In this document: positions 13,920 to 21,068 of the stretch, in pieces
Layout: every line of letters starts with the position of its first letter
Numbering within the stretch: position 1 is the first letter of the stretch
Source: Dehalococcoidia bacterium UBA5748
GTDB taxonomy: Bacteria; Chloroflexota; Dehalococcoidia; Dehalococcoidales; UBA5627
Direction of reading: 5' to 3'
DNA: 21,185 bases
Assembly: GCA_002419135.1 (NCBI GenBank)
Contig: DIFM01000013.1
Coordinates: 1-21,185, forward strand
Position numbers and translations under genes: made by a program
Notes under the pieces: generated by a model
What the model was told of the DNA's origin: nothing
What the model saw: the letters and a program-made list of their open reading frames with translations, nothing else
Databases searched by the model: none

Positions 13920-14765
13920 TTATTTTTCCGTCCGGATATTATAGGTCTCTCCGTCCGTGGTGATAATTATCGTACCACAGATATCGGTTCCATAAATCTG
14001 CGCACCTATGTCAAGTAATGCATCGAGAGTTTCCTCGTGAGGGTGCCCGTAGCTGTTGCCGGTTTTAGCCATGTAGATAGCAACCTTTGGAGTTAAGGCG
14101 GAGAGGAATTCCAAAGAAGAAGAGGTTCTTGAACCATGATGACCTACCTTAAGTATCTCAATATCGGGAACGGAGATTATTGGCGAAAGCAGCATGGATT
14201 TTTCGGACTCGTGTTCGGCGTCTCCTGTAAACAGAAAATCCACTTCTCCGTAGCTGAAACTTATAACAATGCTGTTGTTGTTCAAATCGCTTGAAGTTGT
14301 GTCCGGGTGTAAAACCTTCAGAGATAATTCTTCCGCCCTTATAACATCGCCCCGCCCGGCGATATTTATGTCGGCGCCCTCCTCTTCGCAGGCCGATATA
14401 AAATCAGTAAATGCCTTGGAAGAATACCCGTATCCGTCATACCAGATTTGCTCTACGGCAAATTTCTCAAGTACAGAAATCAAGCCTCCGATATGGTCGG
14501 CATGGGCATGAGTGGCTATTATGATTTCCAGGTTGCCGTCAACGTATTTATCGAGATAATCGGCAACCCCCGATGACCTGTCCCCACCGTCTATCAGGAT
14601 TTCAATAGTTCCGGCATTTATAAGTATGGCATCGCCCTGCCCAACGTCTATAAAGTGGACGGTTATTTCGCCGGAAACGGGAGGCCCTTTTTCATAGTTT
14701 ACCGCACTCAGCGCAATAACTACGGCAAAAAATAATAGAAATAAGGGTATGATTATCTTTTTCAT
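13920..14765 (-). CDS. secreted ComEC/Rec2-type metallo-beta-lactamase-fold hydrolase
   Basis: From ATG 14765 the protein has about 281 residues. A GTG 18 bases upstream is in frame but gives a worse signal peptide, and neither has a clear ribosome binding site. Residues 1-20 are a signal peptide or anchor (MKKIIIPLFLLFFAVVIALS). The rest is a full metallo-beta-lactamase fold of the ComEC C-terminal type: VHFIDVGQGDAILI, the metal motif THAHADHIGG at about 85-94, LFTGDAEHESE with a bridging Asp, and LKVGHHGSRTSS at about 204-215. Free-standing proteins of this kind are predicted nucleases or phosphodiesterases. ComEC itself degrades or moves DNA in transformation. No ComEC channel domain is present. 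It is the third exported protein of the minus-strand cluster. Confidence 0.9.
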   Translation of the reverse strand: MKKIIIPLFLLFFAVVIALSAVNYEKGPPVSGEITVHFIDVGQGDAILINAGTIEILIDGGDRSSGVADYLDKYVDGNLEIIIATHAHADHIGGLISVLEKFAVEQIWYDGYGYSSKAFTDFISACEEEGADINIAGRGDVIRAEELSLKVLHPDTTSSDLNNNSIVISFSYGEVDFLFTGDAEHESEKSMLLSPIISVPDIEILKVGHHGSRTSSSLEFLSALTPKVAIYMAKTGNSYGHPHEETLDALLDIGAQIYGTDICGTIIITTDGETYNIRTEK

Positions 14766-14973
14766 ATAAAAATATGATACCACGATAACCGGTGAAAATT
14801 GAACAAACGGAAGCGAATGGCTTCACCGGCTACTATTTAATGAGCGATACTTAAGATAGAACCCCGGTCTGTTTAAGAAAGCGTTTATGATTAAGATTCC
14901 TTTAATCTTGATAAAATGAGGTTTTACCTTTAATATGGAAACGATATAAATATTTCTGAAGGGAGACTTCATT

Positions 14974-15126
14974 GTGAGAGAAGGATTTATCGAAGTTGAC
15001 GGGGAAAATATCTGGTATTCGGTAGCCGGATTATCCGAACAGATTTTTTATGATGTCCGCTCCGGCTATAAAAGTTCCCAGCGAGCTCCCCAGATTTGTC
15101 ATTACGATGATGAGAAAGACCCTTAA
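14974..15126 (+). pseudogene. N-terminal remnant of an alpha/beta hydrolase (prolyl iminopeptidase-like)
   Basis: GTG 14974 is preceded by GAAGGGAG with 8-base spacing and, further up, by TTGATA-N17-TAATAT (14908-14936). The first 19-21 residues, MREGFIEVDGENIWYSVAG, match the typical beginning of prolyl iminopeptidase-like hydrolases. After that the frame runs antisense through the 3' end of the TraB-family gene, whose stop codon is at 15031, and ends at 15126 without any hydrolase motif (no HGGPG, no nucleophile elbow). The similarity stops at the TraB gene boundary, so the rest of the hydrolase was removed by a deletion or rearrangement that left the promoter, ribosome binding site and about 20 codons. 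Confidence 0.6.
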
Positions 15127-16194
15127 AAAACGATTTTTGAAAAAACCCTTGAAACTGAAAATGTCTTCCGGAATATTATTCATATCATGCACGGTAGGTT
15201 TTCTTAGAGTGGCTTCCACCAGTCCTGTCAGCCATCCGCATGCCACCAGCGGATTTAGGGATGTAAAAGGTGCGGCGACAATCGAAGTCAGGATACTGAG
15301 TGGATGCCCAAGCGCCAGTGTAGTGAAAAGTCCGGCAAAAAGACTGTTCCACAGAAACCAGACCGATAGCTGCTGTATGCCGGTTTGAATATTGGTAATA
15401 AACCCGTAAACGATCAATCCTATGATCAGCACCGGGATAACCCATCCTATGATTTTTAGTATCGGGCTGCCCTTGGCTACCTGTGTTATTTTCTCAATAT
15501 CCTGTGTCTTATAGATTTCCTCTTTAACTCCGGGAACATGCGCCCCCCCGATTACTGCAATTACTTTTGGCCCGGGCGCCTGCTTGATTTTATATGCCAG
15601 ATACTGGTCTCTTTCGCTGATGAGTACCTCCCCGATTGCAGGAAACTCATTTCGTATTTCCGAAATGGCGGATTCCAGTATATCTTCTTCCAGTAACTGG
15701 TTTATATCTTCTTCGGTTATTGTTGTATTAGTACTATCGACGAAAGAAAAGAGGAAACTATAAAAAAGCTTTATCTTTCCCCATAATCCCAGCTTTTTCC
15801 ATATGCGACGGAAGGTTATTTGAATCTGGCGGTCTGCCAGAATCAGTTGGGCACCGATTTCCTTAGCGCTTTCTATCCCCTGCAGCATCTCCCTGCCGAC
15901 AACGGCATTCAACTGCCTTGCCATCTTTTTCTGATAGGCGCTTAAGAAAAGGTTGGCAAGCATAAAACCAACCTTCTTTTCCTTAATTACCTGCACAATA
16001 TTGGTATTTTCCCAGGCTTTGGGGTTTAAAATACTTTTGTAACGCCCTTCATCCAATTCAACGCAGACGCTATCGGGATTCTCTTCCTCAATGACTTTTT
16101 TAACCAGCTGTGCGCTTTGTTCAGATACATGTGCGGTGGCGATTAAAATGATATTTTTACCGTTGTAATCTAAGCGGGTAAGGTTATTTTCCAT
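15031..16194 (-). CDS. TraB/PrgY-family membrane protein
   Basis: The TraB domain occupies about residues 10-225. It shows IILIATAHVSEQSAQLV, PDSVCVELDEGRY, REMLQGIESAKEIGAQLILA-D, ISERDQYLAYKI and the conserved VIAVIGGAHVPGV. The C-terminal 150 residues hold about four membrane helices (LKIIGWVIPVLIIGLIVYGF and others), including the FTTLALGHPLSIL and APFTSLNPLVACGW segments found in bacterial and archaeal members. The family includes enterococcal TraB/PrgY, which limits sex pheromone activity. A Tiki-like metalloprotease fold has been proposed for the family. ATG 16194 gives the usual short N-terminus, while an in-frame ATG at 16251 would add 19 unconserved residues. Neither has a strong ribosome binding site. 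Confidence 0.9.
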   Translation of the reverse strand: MENNLTRLDYNGKNIILIATAHVSEQSAQLVKKVIEEENPDSVCVELDEGRYKSILNPKAWENTNIVQVIKEKKVGFMLANLFLSAYQKKMARQLNAVVGREMLQGIESAKEIGAQLILADRQIQITFRRIWKKLGLWGKIKLFYSFLFSFVDSTNTTITEEDINQLLEEDILESAISEIRNEFPAIGEVLISERDQYLAYKIKQAPGPKVIAVIGGAHVPGVKEEIYKTQDIEKITQVAKGSPILKIIGWVIPVLIIGLIVYGFITNIQTGIQQLSVWFLWNSLFAGLFTTLALGHPLSILTSIVAAPFTSLNPLVACGWLTGLVEATLRKPTVHDMNNIPEDIFSFKGFFKNRFLRVFLIIVMTNLGSSLGTFIAGADIIKNLFG

Positions 16195-16318
16195 ATTTTT
16201 TCTTTCTGTGAAAAATATATTATCTGCGGGGATTCTCTGTATATCTTTCATATAAATATAATTACTAAGAATTATGAATGGTTAAGCAAATAAAGTAAAA
16301 TCGGTATGAGAGGATAAG

Positions 16319-16347
16319 TTGATAAGACCGTAAATCTGTATTATTAT
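16319..16347 (+). promoter_or_regulatory. promoter of the NifX-like lipoprotein gene
   Basis: TTGATA (16319-16324), a 17-bp spacer and TATTAT (16342-16347) would give a leader of about 115 bases. The leader includes a perfect 7-bp hairpin (CAAGGCT 16437-16443, AGCCTTG 16448-16454) directly before the GGGGGAGG ribosome binding site at 16454-16461. Confidence 0.45.
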
Positions 16348-16468
16348 ACTAGTTCAGGTAATATCTATCGAGTATTGTACTCTGTTTTATCCGTATTATA
16401 TGACAGAGCTACGATATTGCCGATATAAATATGATTCAAGGCTAAAAAGCCTTGGGGGAGGTAGTGAA

Positions 16469-16885
16469 TTGAAGAAAAAAACTTTCAAGTTAGCCCGTAT
16501 CTTGTTACTGATATTGTCGCTATCGAGCGCAATATTATTCTCCGGTTGCAGTTTCGTCTATCCGTCTTATATCGCCATTTCCTCTACAGGCGATACCCTT
16601 GATTCGGAAGTCGACCCTAATTTCGGTAAAGCCAAGTGGTTTATTCTGGTAAACACGGAAACAATGGAATTTGAAGCGATTGAAGGTGTCGGAGATAATC
16701 TTACCTCAGGAGCGGGAAAGGCCGCGGCAGAGTTAATTGTCAATACCGGGGTTAAAGGAGTGTTGACGGGAGAGATGGGAGGTAATTCGGCTTCGATTTT
16801 ATCCGCAGCCGGAATATACGTTTTTACCGGCGTTTCGGGAACGGTTTCATACGCCATTGAACAATACAAGCTGGGGAAATATTAG
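16469..16885 (+). CDS. predicted lipoprotein with NifX/NifB-C-like domain
   Basis: The start is TTG 16469, chosen because GGGGGAGG lies 7 bases upstream and because it gives a proper signal peptide. An in-frame ATG at 16400 has no ribosome binding site and would bury it. Of 138 residues, 1-26 form a type II signal peptide with FSGC (Cys27). The rest is a dinitrogenase iron-molybdenum cofactor domain: IAISSTGDTLDSEVDPNFGK, a strand with FILVNTETME, the NLTSGAGKAAAELIVNTGVK helix, the VLTGEMGGNSASILSAAGI segment and VSYAIEQYKLGK. In cytoplasmic NifX, NafY, NifB-C and MTH1175-type proteins this fold binds Fe-S or FeMo-co clusters. A lipidated export form is unusual. Metal or cluster binding outside the cell is speculative, since few obvious ligands (Cys/His) remain in the mature part. 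Confidence 0.8.
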   Translation: MKKKTFKLARILLLILSLSSAILFSGCSFVYPSYIAISSTGDTLDSEVDPNFGKAKWFILVNTETMEFEAIEGVGDNLTSGAGKAAAELIVNTGVKGVLTGEMGGNSASILSAAGIYVFTGVSGTVSYAIEQYKLGKY

Positions 16886-17139
16886 GCCAGACATAAGCAC
16901 CCTTTGGGCAAATCATAACCCATAACTTAGGCATAAAAACAGAGGTAAGAGTAAATTTCTTATAGTGTTTTTTAGTCCAAAATATAACTACCTCCTCATC
17001 TTCGGTAGTGTAACATATTTTGGAGCCTATCTGTTAATAGGGAGCAGTATACGGTATTCGCATTGATATACACAATGCGATAGCTCTATCATTTCCATGC
17101 TTCATATTATACTCCCTCATTTTCCAAAAGATGCAGGGA
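16886..17139. other. intergenic region with stacked inverted repeats
   Basis: No gene is supportable here. TCCAAAATAT (16976-16985) pairs with ATATTTTGGA (17015-17024) around an inner ACTACC/GGTAGT pair (16987-16992 and 17004-17009). A second stem, TCGCATTG/CAATGCGA, lies at 17058-17080 with a 7-nt loop. Neither has a T tract. They may be decayed mobile-element ends or a folded RNA. Confidence 0.5.
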
Positions 17140-17193
17140 GTACTTCATCCCTCGACTGTACGATCGAGGGATGAAGTACAGTAAGATAAAACT
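17140..17193 (+). repeat. hairpin repeat, copy C (16-bp perfect stem)
   Basis: GTACTTCATCCCTCGA (17140-17155) and its exact complement (17164-17179) form a 16-bp stem with an 8-nt loop. The stretch 17153-17194 matches copy A (9305-9346) at 33 of 42 positions, including the shared GTAAGATAAAA. It lies just after the stop of the ABC-2 permease gene and could also act as a structured 3' end for that operon, although the flanks are not a typical terminator T tract. Confidence 0.7.
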
Positions 17194-17221
17194 AAACGGA
17201 GAAGGATGCTTGATAAGGGTT

Positions 17222-18109
17222 TTAAAGCGGTAAGTCCTTCTTGGCAAAACTTGTTGTGCCAATTGCAAATGATATAACGGCTATCCCAAATAAGATACCG
17301 AATTTCCATAGGTAATCAGATGTTCCGTCAGCAATAGACCCAGTATCAAACAGTGAAATCATGGTCAAATAGTTGAACGTATTCATAGATTCAATGCCAA
17401 TTCCCGCCTGCATAAAAATATCTGTTCCAAATAATCCGAGGATTTTGCACAAGAAGAATAATAGTCCAAATCCACCGCCGAAGGCCAGCGAATATTTAGA
17501 ATAGTTAAAAATCGATGAAAACATAAAGCAGAGTCCCCCCATGGCTAAGGTGAATAAGAACAGTCCGTAGTTCATCAACAAGATAGTTGATGAGTCAATG
17601 TTCCTATCCAAAATTTGCGTTACAGTGATATCAACAACAGATGTGATTGTAAACATCGCAAACAAGGATACAATCATAAAGAACATTTGGGTGAAAGAAA
17701 CGGTCGTACGTTTTGTTGGCGTGGATAATACAAAAGCCATGGAACCATTGTCTACTTGGCTTGCAAAGAGTTTGTTTCCTGTAACAATTACATAAACCAG
17801 AGGTAGCAAAACCATAGTCAGCGAATAAAATATTTCATTGATTACCTGGTCCATATCCATAGATGTTATATTGGTCAGCAGGTCAGGATTAAGTCCCATT
17901 GCAGCGAACAAGCCTTCAAGTGTTAGTCCCTGCGACATCAGTGCCTGTATATACGGCAAAAGAGCCGTCTCATCGGAAGCTGAATTAGTCATAACCGACC
18001 CGCTTGCCACCTTAATGATAACCAGCAGAATACACACAGAGGCCGTTGACGCCGCCCATAAGCCCCAATTGGACTTTATCGTTTGTTTTAATAATGGTTT
18101 ACTAATCAT
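17222..18109 (-). CDS. ABC-2-type exporter permease
   Basis: The membrane subunit of an ABC exporter, 295 residues from ATG 18109. This start is chosen because AAGGAG lies 10 bases upstream. A TTG 9 bases further up sits directly on the ribosome binding site. There are about six hydrophobic helices: about 15-37, 93-112, 137-160, 175-200, 208-230 and 268-288. The large loop after the first helix contains LPYIQALMSQGLTLEGLFAAMGLNP, as in bacterial ABC-2 permeases of antibiotic/peptide exporter operons. The segment FASQVDNGSMAFVLSTPTKR is the usual cytoplasmic part near the ATPase contact. It follows the second ATPase stop by one base. The substrate is unknown. Confidence 0.88.
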   Translation of the reverse strand: MISKPLLKQTIKSNWGLWAASTASVCILLVIIKVASGSVMTNSASDETALLPYIQALMSQGLTLEGLFAAMGLNPDLLTNITSMDMDQVINEIFYSLTMVLLPLVYVIVTGNKLFASQVDNGSMAFVLSTPTKRTTVSFTQMFFMIVSLFAMFTITSVVDITVTQILDRNIDSSTILLMNYGLFLFTLAMGGLCFMFSSIFNYSKYSLAFGGGFGLLFFLCKILGLFGTDIFMQAGIGIESMNTFNYLTMISLFDTGSIADGTSDYLWKFGILFGIAVISFAIGTTSFAKKDLPL

Positions 18110-18110
18110 A

Positions 18111-19007
18111 TTAAACAAGCTCCTTTTTATATATATTGTTGAAATACTGTTCCAGGGTGTACTTTTTCTCGGATATGAATTTTATATTGCTTTGCTTTAA
18201 TGCCTCAAGCAGCAAATCAATATCTTTGTCATCAATATCAATGGTAACCTGATTATACTGCCCCTTGGTTTCGATAATATTAAAACTGTTTTGTAAGAAA
18301 AGGCTGTATTCTTCTTTTACATTAAATTCGATTTTATATGTTTTGATATTGTGGTGATGTATATCCTTCATTTTGGCCACACTTACGATCCGGCCATTTT
18401 TGAGAAGGGCTACTCTGTCACAGGTATCTTCCATTTCCTCAAAAACATGACTGCTCATAAATATAGTCCTGCCTTTCTTTTTGGCATCCAGAATAATATC
18501 AACAAATGCGGCCCTCATAAGAGGATCAAGTCCGTTCGTCGGTTCATCCAAAATGAGTATTTCAGGATCACTCATAAACGCAGCTACAATGGCAGTTTTT
18601 TGTTTCATTCCCTTGCTCATTCTCTTTAGATTGGCACTTGTATCAAGTTGTAGTTTCTTTATCAGTTCATTGGTGTATCCCATGTTTTTAACACCTAACA
18701 ACTCGGCTTGGATTTTTAAAAATCTCGATCCGGTATCGATATCCGGGAAAGCGATTTCGCCCGGTACATATCCGACTAATTTTTTTATTGCGTAGGCATC
18801 CTTCCACGAATCTTTACCGTGAACAAACGCATTGCCTTTGTCAGGATTCAAAAAGCCCATAATATGCCGAATTGTTGTTGTTTTTCCGCTGTCGTTCGTA
18901 CCGGCATATCCGAATATTTCGCCTTTTTCAATCTCAAGGTTTATATCGAAAATTCCTTTACCATTGCCATAATCCTTTGTAAGGTTGCGGACATTGATTT
19001 CAGCCAT
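18111..19007 (-). CDS. ABC exporter ATPase 2
   Basis: The 298-residue nucleotide-binding subunit has Walker A GTNDSGKTTT (about 36-45), the MGF-PDKG turn and Q-loop-region VGYVPGEIAFP. The signature-like segment is RMSKGMKQKTAIVAAF (typical of ABC-2 systems), followed by Walker B ILILDEPTNGLDP and the H-loop SSHVFEEME. Walker A keeps the G....GKT frame but has the unusual TND where GPNGSGKT is normal. The C-terminal 80 residues are a regulatory extension as in BcrA/CcmA-like exporter ATPases. Its ATG overlaps the stop of ATPase 1 (TAATG) and the permease follows after one base, so the three are translated together. It is a paralogue of its neighbour and they probably pair as a heterodimer. 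Confidence 0.92.
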   Translation of the reverse strand: MAEINVRNLTKDYGNGKGIFDINLEIEKGEIFGYAGTNDSGKTTTIRHIMGFLNPDKGNAFVHGKDSWKDAYAIKKLVGYVPGEIAFPDIDTGSRFLKIQAELLGVKNMGYTNELIKKLQLDTSANLKRMSKGMKQKTAIVAAFMSDPEILILDEPTNGLDPLMRAAFVDIILDAKKKGRTIFMSSHVFEEMEDTCDRVALLKNGRIVSVAKMKDIHHHNIKTYKIEFNVKEEYSLFLQNSFNIIETKGQYNQVTIDIDDKDIDLLLEALKQSNIKFISEKKYTLEQYFNNIYKKELV

Positions 19008-19906
19008 TATAATTCACCCCCGAATTCCTTGTATTCACGGTAAAACTTCATAAAGTAATCTTCTAAAGTAAACTTGATTTCAGAAAGATATTTTACATCA
19101 CTTGCAGCACCAATAAAATCATTGATATGATCATCGTTAATGCTGAATTTCACCTTTAATTTTTCGGGGTTCTGATAATAAATGTTAAACCCCGATGATA
19201 TAAACTTTTCATAAGAAGCTTTTGATGTAAATTCTATCTTGAAATTCTTGTTTTCGTTGTGACGCAAATCATCTGCAATAAAAATAGATACTAATTTTCC
19301 GTCTTTGATAATTGCAATCCGGTCACAGGTCAAATCCACCTCATGGAAAATGTGGCTGGAAAGTAAGATGGTTTTGCCTCTCTTTTTTTCTTCCTTGATA
19401 AAATCAATAAATTGCTCCTGCATGATTGGGTCAAGACTGCTTGTTGGTTCATCAAGAACAAGCACCTCCGGATCGGACATAAACGCTGCCACAATAGCAA
19501 GCTTGCGTTTTGCGCCGAGCGGCATCCGCTTCAAATCATCTTTAGGATCAAGATCGAATTTGTCCATTAGATAATTCATGCGCTCGTTATTTTTGGAATG
19601 CCGTAAGTCCTGCATTATTTTCAGGAACTCAATACCAGACAACCCATCAGGAAACGCAAGTTCTCCGGGCAGATACCCGACATTCGCCAGTATTTTGTAA
19701 TAGTATTTTGCACTGTTCTTTCCAAAAACCCGGGTCTGCCCGCTGTCAGGGTTTGAAAAACCCATGATGTGCCGTATGGTTGTTGTTTTGCCTGAACCGT
19801 TTGGGCCTAAAAATCCAAATACTTCCCCTTTATTCACCTCAAAAGAAACATCGAAAACACCCCTGCCGCTTCCATAATCTTTGGTGAGATTTTCTACTTG
19901 TATCAT
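19007..19906 (-). CDS. ABC exporter ATPase 1
   Basis: From ATG 19906 this has 299 residues. A GTG at 19915 is in frame but overlaps the AGAGG ribosome binding site. Walker A is canonical, GPNGSGKTTT (about 33-42), followed by VGYLPGELAFPDG, Walker B VLVLDEPTSSLDP and the H-loop SSHIFHEVD. The signature segment is degenerate, RMPLGAKRKLAIVAAF, lacking the Ser-Gly pair normally needed for ATP hydrolysis in the partner site. Together with ATPase 2 this suggests an asymmetric heterodimer with one impaired site. The C-terminal domain resembles that of ATPase 2. It is the first gene of the ABC part of the cassette, 218 bases after the small membrane protein gene. Confidence 0.92.
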   Translation of the reverse strand: MIQVENLTKDYGSGRGVFDVSFEVNKGEVFGFLGPNGSGKTTTIRHIMGFSNPDSGQTRVFGKNSAKYYYKILANVGYLPGELAFPDGLSGIEFLKIMQDLRHSKNNERMNYLMDKFDLDPKDDLKRMPLGAKRKLAIVAAFMSDPEVLVLDEPTSSLDPIMQEQFIDFIKEEKKRGKTILLSSHIFHEVDLTCDRIAIIKDGKLVSIFIADDLRHNENKNFKIEFTSKASYEKFISSGFNIYYQNPEKLKVKFSINDDHINDFIGAASDVKYLSEIKFTLEDYFMKFYREYKEFGGEL

Positions 19907-20013
19907 TGCATTCACTACCTCTCAGCATAATTGTCTATATGTATTTTTTCAAATTTTAATGGGTTGCCTTTCTCAGTTGCGTTGAGTTTGACTCATAATT
20001 AAATCTCCTTTAT

Positions 20014-20068
20014 TATTTTTATCTTACCGAACTTAATACCCCGACCGTAAGTTCGTGGGGAGTTTATT
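20014..20068 (-). repeat. 55-bp hairpin repeat, copy B (inverted)
   Basis: The reverse complement of copy A with 3 differences in 55 bp. Within it CCCCGA pairs with TCG-T-GGGG with an unpaired T. Copies C and B point toward each other, with their GTAAGATAAAA ends facing the ABC genes at 17222-19906. The remaining 19907-20124 sequence has no supportable gene. A 41-codon frame on the minus strand that reads into copy B has no start. Confidence 0.85.
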
Positions 20069-20124
20069 TTCAAATACTAATTCAACCGCGTTTAAAGCTT
20101 CTGGTAGGCTTTTTCCATGTGGAT

Positions 20125-20406
20125 CTAAAATAACCTGTATTGCGGTTCCAAACAGAGGAGCGGAAATATGAAGAGATTATTTATAGCTTTAGTTTTGGTT
20201 GCAATACTTTTTATTTGTTCAATTTCCACAGTGATCGCCAGCGGAGCCACCGCTATCCATAATGTGATAGTTATCAGCATTGATGTTACATAGTTAATAT
20301 CTGCCGCAATACCCATCCTGGATGCAATAACATCCCATAAAAGCATTAAAAACAGTGAACTCAAGAAAAAACCGGGTATAGCGGATAAGATTCTAAAGTA
20401 ACCCAT
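20125..20406 (-). CDS. small membrane protein of the PadR operon
   Basis: The 93-residue protein starts at ATG 20406, with AAGGAG seven bases upstream and only 18 bases after padR. Helices lie at about 4-28 (FRILSAIPGFFLSSLFLMLLWDVIA) and 38-63 (YVTSMLITITLWIAVAPL). The last 30 residues are charged, then hydrophobic, and end LCLEPQYRLF. The final part may not be original: the same DNA read in another frame gives a protein-like stretch (GTAIQVILDPHGKSLPEALN) that runs up to repeat B, so a frameshift or insertion may have altered the C-terminus. Small two-helix proteins next to PadR regulators are common and uncharacterised. I cannot name a function. Confidence 0.72.
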   Translation of the reverse strand: MGYFRILSAIPGFFLSSLFLMLLWDVIASRMGIAADINYVTSMLITITLWIAVAPLAITVEIEQIKSIATKTKAINNLFIFPLLCLEPQYRLF

Positions 20407-20424
20407 TACTTACTCCTTTGTAAT

Positions 20425-20934
20425 TTATTCCCTTATTACGGCATTGATTTTTCCATATGTTTCCGAAAGAATGCCGCGTATTCGTTCCGCCCTGTCTTCG
20501 TCAATATTATATAAAGCGCGCCCGATTAAAATTTCCAGGTCCAAACATTCCTTCATTGCCGCTGCCATTTTCCCTGCATTTTGGAAATTCCAGCTGCGTT
20601 TCATCCGGTTTCTTACGCCATCGGCAATATTGCTTTGCTCACTGAGAAATCTTAACCCTTCTTCCGTTATGGTGTATATCCTCTTGCCTTCCTGCTCCGC
20701 TGATTTTGCATATCCCATTTCTTCCAGCATTTGCAGTGTCGGATAAATAACACCCGGACTTGGTTTATAAAAACCGTGCGATTGTATTTCCAATTCCCGG
20801 ATTATATCGTAGCCATGCCTCGCCTTATCTTTTATCAGGTCCAGTATTACATACTTGAGATTCCCTTTTTGAAAAGAAGCTTCCCTCCGCGAGTCGCGAA
20901 AAAAGCGGTCTTCGTTATGATTTCCTCTATACAT
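20425..20934 (-). CDS. PadR-family transcriptional regulator
   Basis: The 169-residue regulator has a winged-helix N-terminal domain: LKYVILDLIKDKARHGYDII, then RELEIQSHGFYKPSPGVIYP, then TLQMLEEMGYAKSAEQEGKR and IYTITEEGLRFL. These are the PadR hallmarks (HGYDI, PSPG-IYP-LQ-LEE-G). A C-terminal helical dimerisation segment (about 105-165) follows. PadR proteins repress exporters or detoxification genes and are released by small ligands. The first 22 residues (with Arg/Asp) precede the usual start but ATG 20934 has GGAG at 7-base spacing. Its promoter is overlapped by a repeated palindrome, so autorepression is likely, and the exporter downstream is the expected target. Confidence 0.93.
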   Translation of the reverse strand: MYRGNHNEDRFFRDSRREASFQKGNLKYVILDLIKDKARHGYDIIRELEIQSHGFYKPSPGVIYPTLQMLEEMGYAKSAEQEGKRIYTITEEGLRFLSEQSNIADGVRNRMKRSWNFQNAGKMAAAMKECLDLEILIGRALYNIDEDRAERIRGILSETYGKINAVIRE

Positions 20935-20953
20935 TTACAACTCCTTTCTAAAT

Positions 20954-21005
20954 ATATCTAGATATTACTAATAATATCTAGATATATCTAAATATATCTA
21001 GATAT
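20954..21005. promoter_or_regulatory. PadR operator array (ATATCTAGATAT repeats)
   Basis: The 12-bp perfect palindrome ATATCTAGATAT occurs at 20954-20965, 20974-20985 and 20994-21005, exactly 20 bp apart. A one-mismatch copy (ATATCTAAATAT) at 20984-20995 fills the 10-bp half step. The array spans the predicted transcription start and the padR leader. Repeats phased by two helical turns suggest cooperative binding of regulator dimers on one face of the DNA. Confidence 0.82.
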
Positions 21006-21006
21006 T

Positions 21007-21034
21007 ATTATACACCAATGCGATAACTTGTCAA
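21007..21034 (-). promoter_or_regulatory. padR promoter
   Basis: On the minus strand: perfect TTGACA (21029-21034), a 16-bp spacer and perfect TATAAT (21007-21012). The start is near 21000, inside the rightmost operator, so binding there should block initiation. Confidence 0.8.
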
Positions 21035-21068
21035 TACCTCTTACGAAAATTTTTGCAGGAAAAAAGAC

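Noticed and set aside
20954..21005. The ATATCTAGATAT repeats read as plasmid iterons or a replication origin
   Set aside because: They overlap a consensus promoter directly upstream of a PadR gene and there is no replication initiator nearby.
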